Source: Trissonchulus latispiculum | Taxonomy: Eukaryota; Nematoda; Enoplea; Enoplida; Ironidae | Direction: 5' to 3' | Assembly: GCA_030248195.1 (NCBI GenBank) | Contig: JASAND010007811.1 | Location: forward strand, 1-64,000 | Length of the DNA stretch: 64,000 bases | In this document: positions 23,301 through 33,722 of the stretch, piece after piece | Numbering within the stretch: position 1 is the first letter of the stretch | Layout of the letters: every line of letters starts with the position of its first letter | Made by a program: the position numbers and the translations under genes | The notes under the pieces: model-generated | Databases searched by the model: none | Told to the model about the DNA's origin: nothing | What the model saw: only the letters and a program-made list of their open reading frames with translations

Positions 23301-26300
23301 ATAGTGCTAAATTTTAACGTTGATGAAGCTCCGTTCAGTTTGGTCCAGAAAGAAACGAAAATACCTATCTCCATAGGATAACGTGGGGGGGGAATGGGGG
23401 GGGGTGCAGACCCCCCCCAGACCGACAAAAAACAGGTAGACCCAATCAGCAAAAAGGAAAAAAGGGTAGACCCTCTCGTCCAGAAAGGACAAAAGGGTAG
23501 ACCCTTCAGCGATTTTTACCAAAAATAGGTAATTTTTAGCAAATTTTCGCGATTTTTTCAAAAAATTTCTTAGAAATCGTTAAAAATTGCCATTTTTCAC
23601 TAATTTTTTGTCAAAAACGTTAAAAATTCTCAATTTTTACTAATTTCGGGGCAGACCCCCATAAAATTTAGGATTTTTCCAGGGGTATACCCTTCGCCGA
23701 GGTCGGGGTAGACCCCCCCAGAATTGGACCCCGTGTTAATGTATGCCTATCTCGCCTTTACGTTACCTAATTTTCCCATCATTTACACAAAGAAGTGTAC
23801 TGTGTTATACTCTTATTATTGTTTACTATTGATCAAGCCAAAGAAATTAAACACGTTTTCAATTATTAAGATTTGAGGCTTAAATCCTTGTGTACCCCGG
23901 TGTAATGAAGCAAACGCTACGATAAATAAGATGAGAGAGAAGTGAATGTATTTTCTAAGATACATCACTAAAATACATGCGTATCTGTAAAGCTACATCA
24001 TGTGCCGCTTACTGGCGTGAGGGGAATACCGCCAAAAAGTTTTCCGCCCTTCATAGGCTAAGAAGTAATTGTCAAATAATTTTTAGCTACTGCGGATCAA
24101 TAACTACATATAAGAGTTAATCATAAAGCTCAAGTCTTGTATTTTTAATTGCTTGTGAAGCACAAAAATGTAACTTCTCAATCAATCAACACACGATCTC
24201 TGTTTCAGAAATGGTTTGAGCCAAACGGTACAATGGCAATGGCCCGAATTTACTGTGTTCATCTCACTCCCAAAAGTATGCAGACTGATTCTGGAAATAG
24301 GGATTCTCTTGAGTTGGTCCTTAAATCTGATCAATTACAGTTTTCCCCTTTGGCAACCAGAAATACGATGATTGATGGCATTCAGATACATTTGCTGGAC
24401 CTAATGACAGATTTTGTGAGCTCTCCCGTATATGCGTCCTCTGGAAGCAAGGTTAGTTTCAGTTTGTGTGATATTTGTACATTGTGTTTAGTTTAGCAAA
24501 TAATACCCTTCATCCGAAGTAGAGTCGACTCCCGATGAAAATATGTATTATGAGAAAACTTTTATCTGCAGTGTTAATTTGTTAAGGAAATGAAAAAATC
24601 TAACCTAAGTCTGCCTATTAAATGCCTTACGAAAAATTTCTATCTTTCTACAAAAATCTTTATCCAACGAGACCGAGATAAATGATTTTGGTGTTCCCAG
24701 TCAAAAGTCATACTGAGAGCATAGATAAACCGGTATAGTGTGTGTGGTAAATATAGCTAAAGTCTAAACCAGTCTTTACTGAATCCAAGTCGTTCAAAAG
24801 CTCCTGCTGATGAGACTAACAGCTATGAAATTTTGTAATTTCGTCGTCCAGATCAAAAGTTATTATGGAAGCATGGCAGTCTAATTGAAGAATTAGTGCA
24901 CTCTACGTAACAATGACTGGGATCTGTACTCTCTGAATCGTGATCTGTCAAAAAACGCTCCTGCTAGTAAGGTCGTAAGCTACATGGAAACATGAGAATT
25001 TTGAAATAACTCGTAATCAATCATTAATCAAAAGTAACTCGTAATTCTGTATTAATATATGCATATATGCAGTCGCACATCCTTGCTAACGCCAGCACAG
25101 GTCAATCATAGGTGAGAAGGTAACCTATGCATCCATTGACCACAAATACGAAAGTTTGGATCCATTGGATCCAAAAATGAACAAATGATCAACTCTGATC
25201 TTCGTTCAGTTCGGCACCAGCACGGGCCCGCGAGTAGCTCTCTAGACATCCCCCCTGGGCGATTGGCAACCGAGAATGTGCAAGAGATGGCCGCCGTCCA
25301 GGTGGAACTATCACGGTACCTTCATCACGATGAAAGTGATGGGCGTACTTATAGCCTTGGAGAACACCTCGGATAATTGCTTATGCAGTTATTCAGTGTC
25401 AGCACACCCCCACCCCAGACAAAATTGGAAAATATGCTGACACTAACCCTAACCGGAATACTAACTGGTGTGAGGTGGCCGAAAAAAACTCGTAATTCTT
25501 ATACGAACGAAGTCTGCACGAGCTGTAGCAGGCTTTGTCCGCAGCAGCAACTGCAGCATAATTGCAAAAAACTTATGACAGCAGAACAATTATGCAGAAG
25601 AATGAGATTTGCTACCTGGAGCCTACAGGGTTAAAATTCGTACCACAAGTTCACCTTTAGGAGGAACAAAGATAATTTTCATCTTATAAGGTTGTTTTGC
25701 CTTTGACTTTTCACTTGTACGTAGCTTGATGGTAATTATTAGTTCATGTAATTGCTTACATATGAATTGCAAGTTATAGTTTGATTGTATAAACGCATAA
25801 AAAATGATTTTGGAGCACATCAAAGCTGAACACTTTGGTTTCATCGCAATCAGTCACATAAGTTGCCATAAAGGCAAGTTTTTTTCCAGTCAGTTATTTA
25901 ATTGTGTTTACAAAACAAAACAACATATCAAAAATGGATTTATATTTTAAGTCTTCAAAGACAGAAAGATCTGCTTCTATGGTTCTATATCGATAGCAGG
26001 GGTCTATTCTAGACAGCTTGAGCAGTCCTTTCTATCTTCGTTCACAGTTGGCACCAAAACCTAAACAATAACAGGAAAACGAGATTTCAAATACAAGATT
26101 CTCAACAAAACAGTCCTCCAATGCTGTAATGCAGATAATCATAGTCAGTTCCATGATTGAGTTCAATTTGACAAACTTCTTTGTGAAAGGGCTCTTCTAC
26201 CAGACGTAAGCCATAATCCTTGATACACAGATCAACAATTTTCTCCAAAAAGTTTCTCCATTTAGCTTTATTGCAATAACCTCTAGCTTTCCAATAGTTT

Positions 26301-29300
26301 CTTACCTCTAACTTTAGTCTGTTGGAAAAACAAACCAAAAATTCTCTACCACGAGAATTTTGTAGGCGTTTCTTTAAAACTGGCCTTATATTACAAATTT
26401 TGGCCGTTATATACTGTAAAATTTCAGGATAGTGTGCTTCAATAAAAACCCATTTGGGAGAACTTCGATTGATAGTTACAGGCAGACCCATTCCATATTC
26501 TAAACCGTCGGAGGTTGTTTTCACTGACATGAAAAATCTGCACTACAACAAAATAATCGATTAAAAACAAAGACAAAAATATCAAGGAAACCGTAGTAAT
26601 TATGTAAGCGGCCAAACGTATATCTTGCCTTTTGAAATGTTTGCGACCTCGCTAAAATTTGTTCTCGTTTCGGACTCTCCTATAGTCATAAGAGATCTAC
26701 TAATTATTTTTATTCTATGCTTAAAGTATTTCTTAAAATCTATAACTTCATTAAAATCCTCATACCGTTTTCTTGCAACCCAGATCGTTGTTTTTGCTAG
26801 CAGACTAAGCAAGTTTACTAAATTTATGTTAACATCTCCTACAGGAGGGCTGACTCCACAAATTACTTCAAAAGGTTCAATCGACTCTCTGTTTATTATA
26901 TCTTTAAAACAGCTTTGCAAATATCTCCACATCAAAATCACTCTAGGGCAGTGCAGAAAAACGTGGGGTATGTCCTCCCTATTCTCTTGGTTGTAACATA
27001 CGGAACAAAGTTTGCAAAATTGTGTTTTTGCGAAATTAAAATTATATTCTCTTGATCTGGTTAACAAAGCTCTATGTTTTATGGCATAAGCTAAAGATTT
27101 TGTATAGCCATCAATGAAAATTGCTGTATTTGTCCAGCTTTTTCGAAAAATTTCATCTTCAATTTGAAGTTTTTCGACCCAGTAAGTTTGAATATATCGT
27201 GTGGCATTAGTGTATCTTTTTACTGACAATAGATCGTAAATATGTCTCATTTTTACTTCGGACATGTTAAAACTTTTGCCAAAAATTTCAACTCTATTGT
27301 TTGGCAAAATTTGCATATGCGTTTCAATTACACTCTCCTGAATATCTTTATATAAATTTGGAACTTCTGTGTCATGTAGGTGTGATTTCCTTAAATTTTT
27401 TTAATTTGATCAAAATACATGTCAAAAATTGAGAACCACCTTTTGGTTTCCCCGTCCGAAAGTCTTCTGATAAGTTAAGTTTAGAAAAAGAACGGAACAC
27501 TCAAAGCGCCCGAATTCAAATGGGTTTAATTCGCTGCATCATTCGTATGGGTTTTAATAACCGGTCCGCCATGTTTTGAGTCTCGCTAGTCTCTGTGTAC
27601 GAAAGGTGTGTGTGTGTCCTTTTTCGTCATAGTAGAAGGTTCCGCACTGTAGCTGTGAGTTCGTCTTTAAGAGTTGTCACACCCTGAAAGCTAATTCAAA
27701 GCAAAGAATTAATGTTGTTAGTAAAAAGCTTTTAGTTTACTTAGCTATATAAGTTAGTTAGCTTTATAGGAAGTTAGTTTTATCAAGGTATAAGGACTTC
27801 TTTATCTTGGGCTCTGGCTATTATGATTTTTCTTTTTGGTCTCCTTTTTTCTTCTTGTCTTGCCCGTCTTCATTCTGACACCCCAGAGTTTTCGCCGCAG
27901 GACAAATATGGAACTGAATTACGGAAGAACGTTAGTTAGAAACAACGAAGACTGAAAGGTTTATGACAGTGGCCACTTCCAGAGTACTTTAGCCCACTTT
28001 AAACTCGGTCTTGGGCTATAAAAGTTGCGCAACCTGAGTCATGAACAGCGAGTGCAATATATGAATATGAAATATGAAAGACTGTGGCTAGGAGGCATAA
28101 TTGAGTTCACCTACCCCAACGCGGGCCGTCTGGATTAGGTTACATCAATACCAGGATAGCTTAGTCTTTAGACCTTGCCACGTTTGCTTCTCCCCATCAG
28201 TCATATCAAGAGTTTATAATAGGAAGAGTAAGACACTCAGCTCTTCCTAACAGAATAAGCTTGCAAGATGCTCGACACATTAAGGCCGAAATCTCGGGGG
28301 GGCTTCTCAGCGTGTAAACATAGCACGCTGACATTTTTCAAAAACGGGCGTTTTTCCCAAACTAAATACTATAACTTGAGCTAGGAAAATCGTACAGCGA
28401 TAATTTTTATATCATTATGTTGCGTAGAACAAGATCTTTTTAACGATATAAAAATTACGTAGTTAGGTTCAGACAATTTCTTACAAAACTGGCAATAAAG
28501 CATCTTTTCCACGAGAATTCCAGGAATTTCATCTTTTCTTCAAAATACCTTACGTTGTTGCCGTATTTGTACGAGATTGTCGGACCCGAACTACATAATT
28601 TTTATATCGTTAAAAAGATCTTGTTCTACGCAACATAATGATATGAAAATTAACGCTGTACGATTTTCCTAGCTCAAATTATAGTATTTAATTTGGGAAA
28701 ATCGCCCGTTTTTGAAAAATGTCAGCGTGCTATGTTTACACACTGAGAAGCCCCCCCGAGATTTCGGCCTTAATGTGTCGAGCATCTCGCAAGCTTATTC
28801 TATTAGGAAGAGCTGAGTGTCTTACTCTTCCTATTATAAACTCTTGGTCATATCTAGTGTGACCCTCGCTATGTCGCCTGGATGCCGTCCCACAGTGGGA
28901 GGCTGGAGGGAGCCCGTCGTGTGGCCTTTCGGCTCAGGGTTATCTAATCTCCATTAAGTGCTCATGCGTATAGCAGTGGAGCACAGCGTCTTTCGACGCT
29001 TCAAGCCCCTAGCGCAGATGGGTGGGATCAGAAGCAAATCCGGGGGTGTGTCCATTGTGACTCTGATACACCTAGCAGTCTAGCACCCCTTCGCAGGGGG
29101 TAGGCGGACACGTTGCAGGGTACTGGTTGATCCCAAGGGAGGGGGTGCCTTACCGCCGGGAACTCAGCGCCCTACTCTTATCGATAAGCGGATTAGGGTT
29201 CTTTAGCGTGCCTGTCTCCAGTAAGACAGTACACGGGCCCACCAATTTTACGCCTCATCCGACTGGCGGAGCTGTAGCCTAAGTGACATTTCCTGTGACC

Positions 29301-30754
29301 TTCATCTTCGCGCTGTCTGCCTCTCTTTGGAGCAAGAATTTGGTCCTCAGCCTTAACCCCTTTTATTACAAATTCTCTGTCCCTTCAATGGACCTCTGTT
29401 GGTGAGGGATACCTAAATCCACGTTTTTCCGCAGTTTGAGGGCGCAAAGACAAAACCTTCTTGCATTTTCAGCTGTCATTTACCACAAAAGTTTCGTCAC
29501 CTGCAAACTTAACGCTGTACTGTGCCTGGTTGAGAATGGATATAGAATTTTTCAGACTTACATTGAAATGAGCAAAGTTCAACGCCAACGTGTAAACAAT
29601 AACGAGATTCCTTGCGACAACTCCAATAATGCAGTGCCGGCCAAAATTCGAAGGAGGCTTTGTGAATTCGAACTTGGTGTTCGTCAACACTGTCAATGTA
29701 CTCCAATAATGTATGCTGGAAATCTCTATGAAGACCATTACAACTATTGCTCCAATTTAAAGGATCTTTATCACTGCATTCACACTTTAAAGACTGGAAA
29801 TAAAAGCGTGCTAGACGTCTGTACTAGCAAACACCAGCTTTCTTGTTTCCAAGAATCAGTAGAAATTTCCACCTCAAGTGCAAGGTAAATTGAACCCTGC
29901 AGATATCGCAGTTCTGTTATAACATTAAGCGTAGTCTCTTTATCCTCATGTTTTGTTAAAAAATCAAAATACACATCTTTCCTGCGTTAAAAGATCTAAA
30001 CGCAGCCGTTCTCGACCACTATTTTGAGTTCTTCTGTATAAATGAAGCCTTCTGTATAAATAGTTTTATACCATGATTTAACATAACTGTGGCTACTTAT
30101 AAACGTTTGCTCGATATCAGATCTAATCACGTGTTAGACCAGAGACTACATCCGACCTGATAAATTTACTAAAGCACTTGATGACTGATGATGACTGATT
30201 ACATTGTGTTAAAAACTTTAAATCTGAATAAGTTTGAAAAACGCCACGACACAATATGGATCACGTCTGCCCGAAACAGGTCACACGAGTTAGGGTTGTC
30301 CCCGGCCCGGTCCGAAAAATTTTGTGTTGGACCCGGCGTCATCGTGCCTGCCGGGCTCACTTTGCGACTCTGGACTTGCAGCAGCCCGGGCTTTGAGCCA
30401 GGCCTAGTAGCGGTCCAGGGCTTCGGAATCCGGGCCTATCACCGGATTGCCCTGGGATTTAAAGCCGGGCCAAGGAACGTTAGGCCGGGCTCGGGCCCGG
30501 CCCGGTCAATTTCGTATCGAAACAACCCTAACATGAGTCAAGTTATCACACACTTGTTTGGATGTCATTGTCAGGCTAACCGTATTCGCCAGTGTTGACT
30601 AAACCGTTGTAGGATGTATTCCAACTCCACAACTTCACGGCGGGTGAGTATTGTGCTTCATTACAAGACTCTTCGTGTTCGAACGATAATTGAAGCATAC
30701 AAAGACACTTACGCCAATTTGCTGGCAACTATTGGAGGTACCTTAAGTCTATGG
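14367..30754 (+). CDS. DEG/ENaC family ion channel subunit, five exons found, 3' end missing
   Basis: Exons 14367-14639, 23001-23216, 24209-24451, 29556-29884 and 30613-30754 join in frame (phases 0,0,0,2) to give 401 residues. Exon 1 has the cytosolic HG gating dipeptide (TTLHGF, residues 16-17), TM1 (about 31-53) and LHYPTVAICPTN, the post-TM1 block. Exon 3 has WFEPNGTMAMARIYC, the position of the family's F-T-x-G-x-C-Y motif. Exon 4 is the cysteine-rich palm/thumb part (RRLCEFELGVRQHCQCTP). Exon 5 has YKDTYANLLATIGGTLSLW, the pre-TM2 and GG signature at the selectivity-filter end. The usual GxSxLSxxE exon after it was not found; it may be short and unrecognised. Exon 2 is the weakest call, supported by phase and position. 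Family members form trimeric sodium-permeable plasma-membrane channels gated by peptides, acid or mechanical force. Introns of up to 8 kb hold many mobile elements. Confidence 0.75.
14990..15140. repeat. GC-rich CCCGAGCG-type repeat island
   Basis: A sharp GC-rich patch in AT-rich DNA, made of many AGCCCGAGCG/CCCGAATAGCCCG variants with an inverted GCTCGGGCT start. It resembles the interior of the GGGCCCGG-rich MITE at 30291-30530, but clear termini are not visible. Confidence 0.5.
16143..16577 (+). CDS. Unrecognised basic ORF, 144 codons, probably element-derived
   Basis: The frame is rich in Lys, Arg, Asn and Thr (RRRTPRGGKFVRNKNPKNNK). No domain is recognised. It lies in a 15.7-17.5 kb stretch whose composition (A-rich, few T) differs from its neighbours and where further short basic frames occur on the same strand (17137-17319, 17370-17558). 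This suggests a decayed mobile element within the first DEG/ENaC intron. Translation is doubtful. Confidence 0.2.
   Translation: MLTNNTRYSTNACRQDIEGNPKTQNSNESNNEMANTKLTKLAAKQCHVSIKIKHSSKEAVKAKHKTAPSIHRSAWEGTKRGASNINGRNDRPSKASKPTRARQIAPDLRRRTPRGGKFVRNKNPKNNKSRTRQKAFRNRWGANQ
17521..17605. mobile_element. Relic terminus of the CAAGAG foldback family
   Basis: The segment shares AACATGTTTAGTTCATAGTA, GCGTAAGAGTTTCATACTCT and a terminal ATTCTTG with the right end of the foldback at 20142-22389. The opposite arm is not seen nearby, so it is a broken copy. Confidence 0.5.
17749..18162 (+). CDS. Unrecognised acidic ORF, 137 codons
   Basis: It starts MTPQHVGFQSDFCEEELVDD, has an Asp-rich tract (about residues 43-62), then a helical C-terminal half with several cysteines ending NPAKSK. 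Codon composition looks protein-like, but no family is recognised. It sits in intron 1 of the DEG/ENaC gene next to foldback relics. It could be an N-terminal transposase fragment, an exon of an unknown gene, or chance. Confidence 0.25.
   Translation: MTPQHVGFQSDFCEEELVDDYSKLIPGMRSSNSDYVGSDDDNDDSDNDDVYDENGKQHNFPPNDELSITEAELNDLLNRQKISLVTLLQNIVVNCTDTVLDCWAAYKKVKNCCKASGFQLKQLFSNFEFNVNPAKSK
18305..18357. mobile_element. Relic of the G-run foldback at 28207-28846
   Basis: CCCCGAGATCTCGGCCTTAA followed by CGTGCCGAGCATCTGACAAGC matches the subterminal part of the foldback near 28760 with a few substitutions. Only one arm remains. Confidence 0.5.
18365..19998. repeat. Pair of ~120-bp direct repeats
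   Basis: Copies at about 18365-18483 and 19870-19998 share TGCATAACTGGAAA, TTCATGAATTAG, TTTTGGTC and ATCCCAGAAAGAAATACCGG, at roughly 80% identity by eye. The first lies beside a foldback relic and the second just before a complete foldback, so they may be remains of one duplicated host segment. The DNA between (18484-19869) has no recognised gene. Confidence 0.6.
20770..22338. mobile_element. Element with CGAACTGAATCAAAT repeats inserted in a foldback arm
   Basis: The foldback's right arm is split, and AGTACATAGTA flanks the insert on both sides (20759-20769, 22339-22349). The insert has short inverted ends (ACGGTTGT/ACAACCGT). Three copies of CGAACTGAATCAAAT lie near each end (about 20840-20940 and 22205-22300). 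A palindrome GATTCGAATCGAATC lies near 20785. A SINE sits in its middle. No protein is encoded. Confidence 0.6.
21121..21736 (-). mobile_element. Full-length tRNA-headed SINE, 616 bp, with 14-bp target duplication
   Basis: TTTGTTTGTGCTCT precedes (21107-21120) and follows (21737-21750) the element. Read on the minus strand, it starts with a class-II tRNA-like head holding box A (TAGCTGAATGGTTAAGGC) and box B (GGTTCGATCC). Then comes TTCCTTGAGCAAGAAACTT and a body with GCACGCTAAAGAACCC, and it ends in an (AG)n simple tail. From memory the body is like cores of widespread aquatic-invertebrate SINEs. Transcription would be by RNA polymerase III from the head, and mobilisation by a LINE in trans. 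A second copy is at 28165-29284. Confidence 0.8.
23374..23747. mobile_element. G-run element, family with CATAGGxTAACGTGGGGG terminus
   Basis: It begins CATAGGATAACGTGGGGG, has long G and C runs near both ends, an interior of AAAATTT/TTTTTAGC sequence, and ends GGACCCCGTGTTAATGTATG. The copy at 54548-54979, in opposite orientation, shares both termini. It lies in an intron of the DEG/ENaC gene. Confidence 0.6.
24452..26101. other. Intron sequence of the DEG/ENaC gene; no gene seen
   Basis: Short frames at 25185-25376 and 25377-25634 show no recognisable domain or splice context. No structured repeat is evident. Confidence 0.35.
26102..26530 (-). CDS. Unrecognised ORF, 142 codons, next to LINE fragment
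   Basis: The frame MSVKTTSDGLEYGMGL... contains several tryptophans and basic stretches, which gives a protein-like composition. It lies 70 bp after, and on the same strand as, the LINE-type ORF at 26600-27316. It may be the rest of that element or an unrelated exon. No domain is recognised. Confidence 0.25.
   Translation of the reverse strand: MSVKTTSDGLEYGMGLPVTINRSSPKWVFIEAHYPEILQYITAKICNIRPVLKKRLQNSRGREFLVCFSNRLKLEVRNYWKARGYCNKAKWRNFLEKIVDLCIKDYGLRLVEEPFHKEVCQIELNHGTDYDYLHYSIGGLFC
26600..27316 (-). pseudogene. LINE (non-LTR retrotransposon) C-terminal fragment with zinc-binding domain
   Basis: The 238-codon frame has CKLCSVCYNQ followed by EDIPHVFLHCPRVILMWRYL. This is the pattern of the zinc-binding domain that follows reverse transcriptase in many LINE-type proteins (C-x2-C ... 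H-x-F/L-x2-C-P ... W). No reverse transcriptase catalytic motif is found upstream on the minus strand, so the copy is 5'-truncated, as is usual for LINE insertions. It sits antisense in a DEG/ENaC intron. It is a candidate relative of the machinery that moves the SINE nearby, but that link is speculative. Confidence 0.65.
27317..28164. other. Gene-free stretch with a TATA-like motif
   Basis: No exon is recognised. GGGCTATAAAAG at about 28012 resembles a TATA box and could be part of a dispersed element or an LTR remnant. A short GT repeat is at 27607-27618. Confidence 0.25.
28165..29284 (-). mobile_element. Second SINE copy, headless, split by a foldback element
   Basis: It matches the body of the SINE at 21121-21736 (for example GACCCTCGCTATGTCGCCTG, CGATAAGCGGATTAGGG) but stops at GCTGTAGCCTAAGT, so the tRNA head is missing, that is, 5' truncation. 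The foldback at 28207-28846 is inserted in its tail half, which dates the SINE insertion before the foldback. Confidence 0.75.
28207..28846. mobile_element. 640-bp giant-hairpin foldback, CAAGAG termini, 7-bp target duplication
   Basis: The ends are CAAGAGTTTATAATAGG and its inverse. GTCATAT lies directly outside on both sides (28200-28206, 28847-28853). The matching intact site is visible in the SINE at about 21190. Left and right arms of about 280 bases are inverse copies at high identity. They include a CTCGGGGGGG run, GCACGCTGACATTTTTCAAA and TTTTTATATC segments, with a loop of about 80 bases. It is non-coding. Confidence 0.85.
30291..30530. mobile_element. 240-bp hAT-like MITE rich in GGGCCCGG
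   Basis: It starts TAGGGTTGT and ends ACAACCCTA. Flanks ACACGAGT and ACATGAGT agree at 7 of 8 positions, fitting the 8-bp target duplication of hAT transposons. The interior is dense in CCCGG/GGGCC. It lies in the last visible intron of the DEG/ENaC gene. Confidence 0.7.
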
Positions 30755-31489
30755 GTAAGATTACTACGTCAGTACTGTTTTAAAGCACTGTCATTATGTA
30801 TCAGCTCAAAAAGTAGTTTAGCTGTGAGCAATCAAAGTGATGTGCTCGCAATCAAAAAACATCACATCAAAATGATGTGATGGTTTGGGTATCTGCAGTA
30901 AATTCTGAAAGACTGTAATTGCCCAATTCTTGGAGATCACCGACAATTTTTAAGTTATTTTAAAGCTTAGAATGTAGTTGTTACTAGGCAGAGTACAGCG
31001 TTATCAATTCAACTCTTCGACTTGGACATGTGATAACAAAAAATTTTTGACCCTAATGGAAGTTGCGGAAAGCTAAACAAAGCGACGAGTTCAGGCTTTA
31101 GAATAAATGTCTTCGCAAGGGCTATTTCTTCTGAAATCCTTTAATGAACAAACAAGCTCCTTACTTTGAGAAAAACTCAGGTTTTGTTCAAAATTTTCAA
31201 GTTTGGACACATATTTTTCACAAACAAAACACAAAATCACGAAAAGTAGCCTGTATGTTATTTATACTCCTTGGAATTGGAAAAGAAAATTATAAAATTT
31301 TAAATAAATAAAATATTCAAAACTATTGTACAAATTATTATTACAAATCATAGGAATATATTTGTATTTCGCGAATACAACTATGACCAACACATTGGTT
31401 CTAAGCTACGCTTTTCTAAAGAAACTTGCAGGCTGAGTTGTGAGTTACAGATAGGGAGTAATATCTTAAATATTGACTTTTTCAGTTGT

Positions 31490-31875
31490 ATATGGGTCAA
31501 ACCAGTATACACAACGATTCCGCCGGAGCCAGAATACAAATCGTGTAGGAATTATTGTTCACAAGAGTTTGTTGTGGACACATATTCTTCCCCACAAATG
31601 AGTACCTAGAATACATTTGTGTACCATCACTCGCTTGTATGTTTATGTGTTGAAGCTCGAACGTGGCCAGCTGCTGATAGACCGGTTTTGGTTTCAACAC
31701 ATAAAGATACAAGCGAGTGATGGAACACAAATGTGTACTAGGTACTCATTTGTGGGGGGTGGGTCACTGGGGTCCAATTTGTGGGGGGGGGGTCAGCCGT
31801 TGTCGTGCAGATGATGTCCCAAGCCTGATAACTAAGCGTGTAACGCTTGTCACACTCTTAGTTATTATAGAGCTT
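31490..31875. mobile_element. G-run foldback element, TTTGTGGGGG family
   Basis: Arms at about 31592-31656 and 31697-31760 are inverse copies (CCCCACAAATGAGTACCTAG and so on). After them come two TTTGTGGGGGG blocks, then GTCGTGCAGATGATGTCCC and a terminal hairpin around GTGTAACGCTTGTCACACTC. The same order, inverted, is at 55858-56215. Confidence 0.6.
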
Positions 31876-32206
31876 TGTTGCTCTTCTGTATCGTGCACCT
31901 TGCGGATAAGTTAATTATCCGCACGGTGCATGCTAGGAGGACCTAGGCCTAAACTAATTTGATGCGCCATGCACTGATCTGATTAGTTCAGCAGTGTGAG
32001 CAGCTGAGCTTCTACTTAGATAGCTCAGCTCCACACCAAAACAATGGCTCTCAGCCACGGCTAATTTACTGCCAGGTGATCTTAAAAATTGCTTGAACAT
32101 ATGTTCTCCGCTGCACCATCAAGGAATCAAATTTCATTAGTTAACTGGCCAGCTTCATTTGTAGGTTGTTTCCTTGTATAAGTACATTACAACACGGGAT
32201 CGCTTG

Positions 32207-32326
32207 CATTCAGAGATCTATGCAGCGTCACACGGAAAGCCCTCGTGCGTGGCACTCTGCGCCGCGCATTCGTGCCATACACTCGGAGCTTCCCGCACGG
32301 CGTACGTATAAATTTCTGAATGCACA
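32207..32326. mobile_element. Short palindromic GC-rich MITE
   Basis: It is bounded by GCATTCAGA and its inverse TCTGAATGC, with inner CGTGCG/CCGCACGG inverted segments and ACACTCGGAGCTTCC. A related sequence lies at about 50718-50850 (GCACTCGGAGTTTCAC, ends GCACTCA/TGAGTGC). It is non-coding. Confidence 0.45.
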
Positions 32327-32715
32327 CAGCGCCGTGCTATAAAGTATACATATAAAGGTGTTAATAATAAATTTTGCTAGGCTATCCCCAATATTGGCAA
32401 TATTAATTTCAATCTTGATTGCTGGAAATTGCCTAATTTGCATATTTTAGCTCGGTGGATCAGTCATCAGCATCATTCATGTGGTCACCTTCTGCGCTTG
32501 CTCGGCATGGATGACAAGAACCGAAGAAACAAGTAATTTCAGTGTATAAAGGATACGTGTCACCGTAATGGTCTAAAAAATTAAATTTTCCAGATCATAA
32601 ACTGCACAACAAATCTTTGGTCAACCAAAGACTGCCATTGTATTCTACTGCAACTATTATACAGTGTTGTAGTAAAATGTCTACCTGCTTTAGCTAACCA
32701 AGCAAAACAGTTTAA

Positions 32716-33722
32716 GGTGCTGGTATCGCTTTGTGTAAATTTGACCCTACAAGCTTCAATTCTTCATGAAAGCGGATGAAACTTTCCAAGTACATTATTT
32801 TCGTGCTCTTTAACATTCTGGGACCAGTCCCGGATTTTTAGGTGAGAAGATAAGAAAGTTTTGGTTTTTGCCATTATTCTCTCAGTACGTAGTCGCTACA
32901 CCGGATTGGTTGTGATGGCTGGAAAGAGCGCACAAAAATGAACATTTTTGCTTTTACAACCTTTGAGCTATCTCTGGTGGTTAAGGCAGTATAAGCCAAA
33001 AACGATTTTTGGGGTCAAAAAATGGCCATTTTTGAAGAAATCAGTTTTTTCAAAATTACTGCCAAATTCTGCAGTCAATTTTGACTTGCCTATACTCAAT
33101 CGATGCATGGTCCAATTGCACATTTTATCAATGTCTATTCGCTGAAGCTCGTTGCTTTAAGCTAGAGAATTCGCCGAAAAACCATTTTAGCAAAACAGCG
33201 ATTATTTTGTTTTGAACATCGATTTCTCAAAAACTACCCAATGGATTCGCGTGATTATTGGCAGAATGAAAATTCGCACTACTGCGGAGGGACGTTTTCT
33301 TGGTTTGAGATAAAACGTCTCCACTTGCGAGAAAACTGAATACAAAGTTGCGAAATTTCTTGTCATCGCACATTTGCTGGATTTTCTGAAGTATTGAGAC
33401 TTGTTGAGCCAAATCCAAAAAAATGTCCCTCGGCCCACATGTCCTTCACATCATGGCACAAGAAAAAATTTTGGCTGATTCTACAGTTTTGAGAAATCGA
33501 TGTTCAAAAATTTTTGGTCTATATTCAGTCTGTCAGAAGTCAGTGTGCCAGCAAATTTTTGCTAAGTTTTTGCTAATTTTGCTAGTTTCGTAAGCCCATG
33601 TGAAAGTGCAGATTATAAGCTTTAAAACAATGTATAAAACTCTTTCCAACTCCCAAAATTGCGAAAGTTATAGCGTTTTGAAAAATCACCACAAAAGCAC
33701 TGCACAAAAGGATACCAGCACC
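32716..33722. mobile_element. ~1.0-kb TTAA-flanked element, piggyBac-like ends
   Basis: GGTGCTGGTATC at the left end and GATACCAGCACC at the right end are inverse, and both are flanked outside by TTAA (32712-32715, 33723-33726), the target of piggyBac-type elements. A second inverted pair lies inside (GAACATCGATTTCTCAAAA at about 33213 and its inverse near 33485-33507). No transposase is visible, so the element is non-autonomous. Confidence 0.6.

Noticed and set aside
30188..30598. 136-codon ORF
   Set aside because: It lies almost wholly over a GC-rich hAT-like MITE, and its sequence is low-complexity translation of GGGCCCGG repeats.
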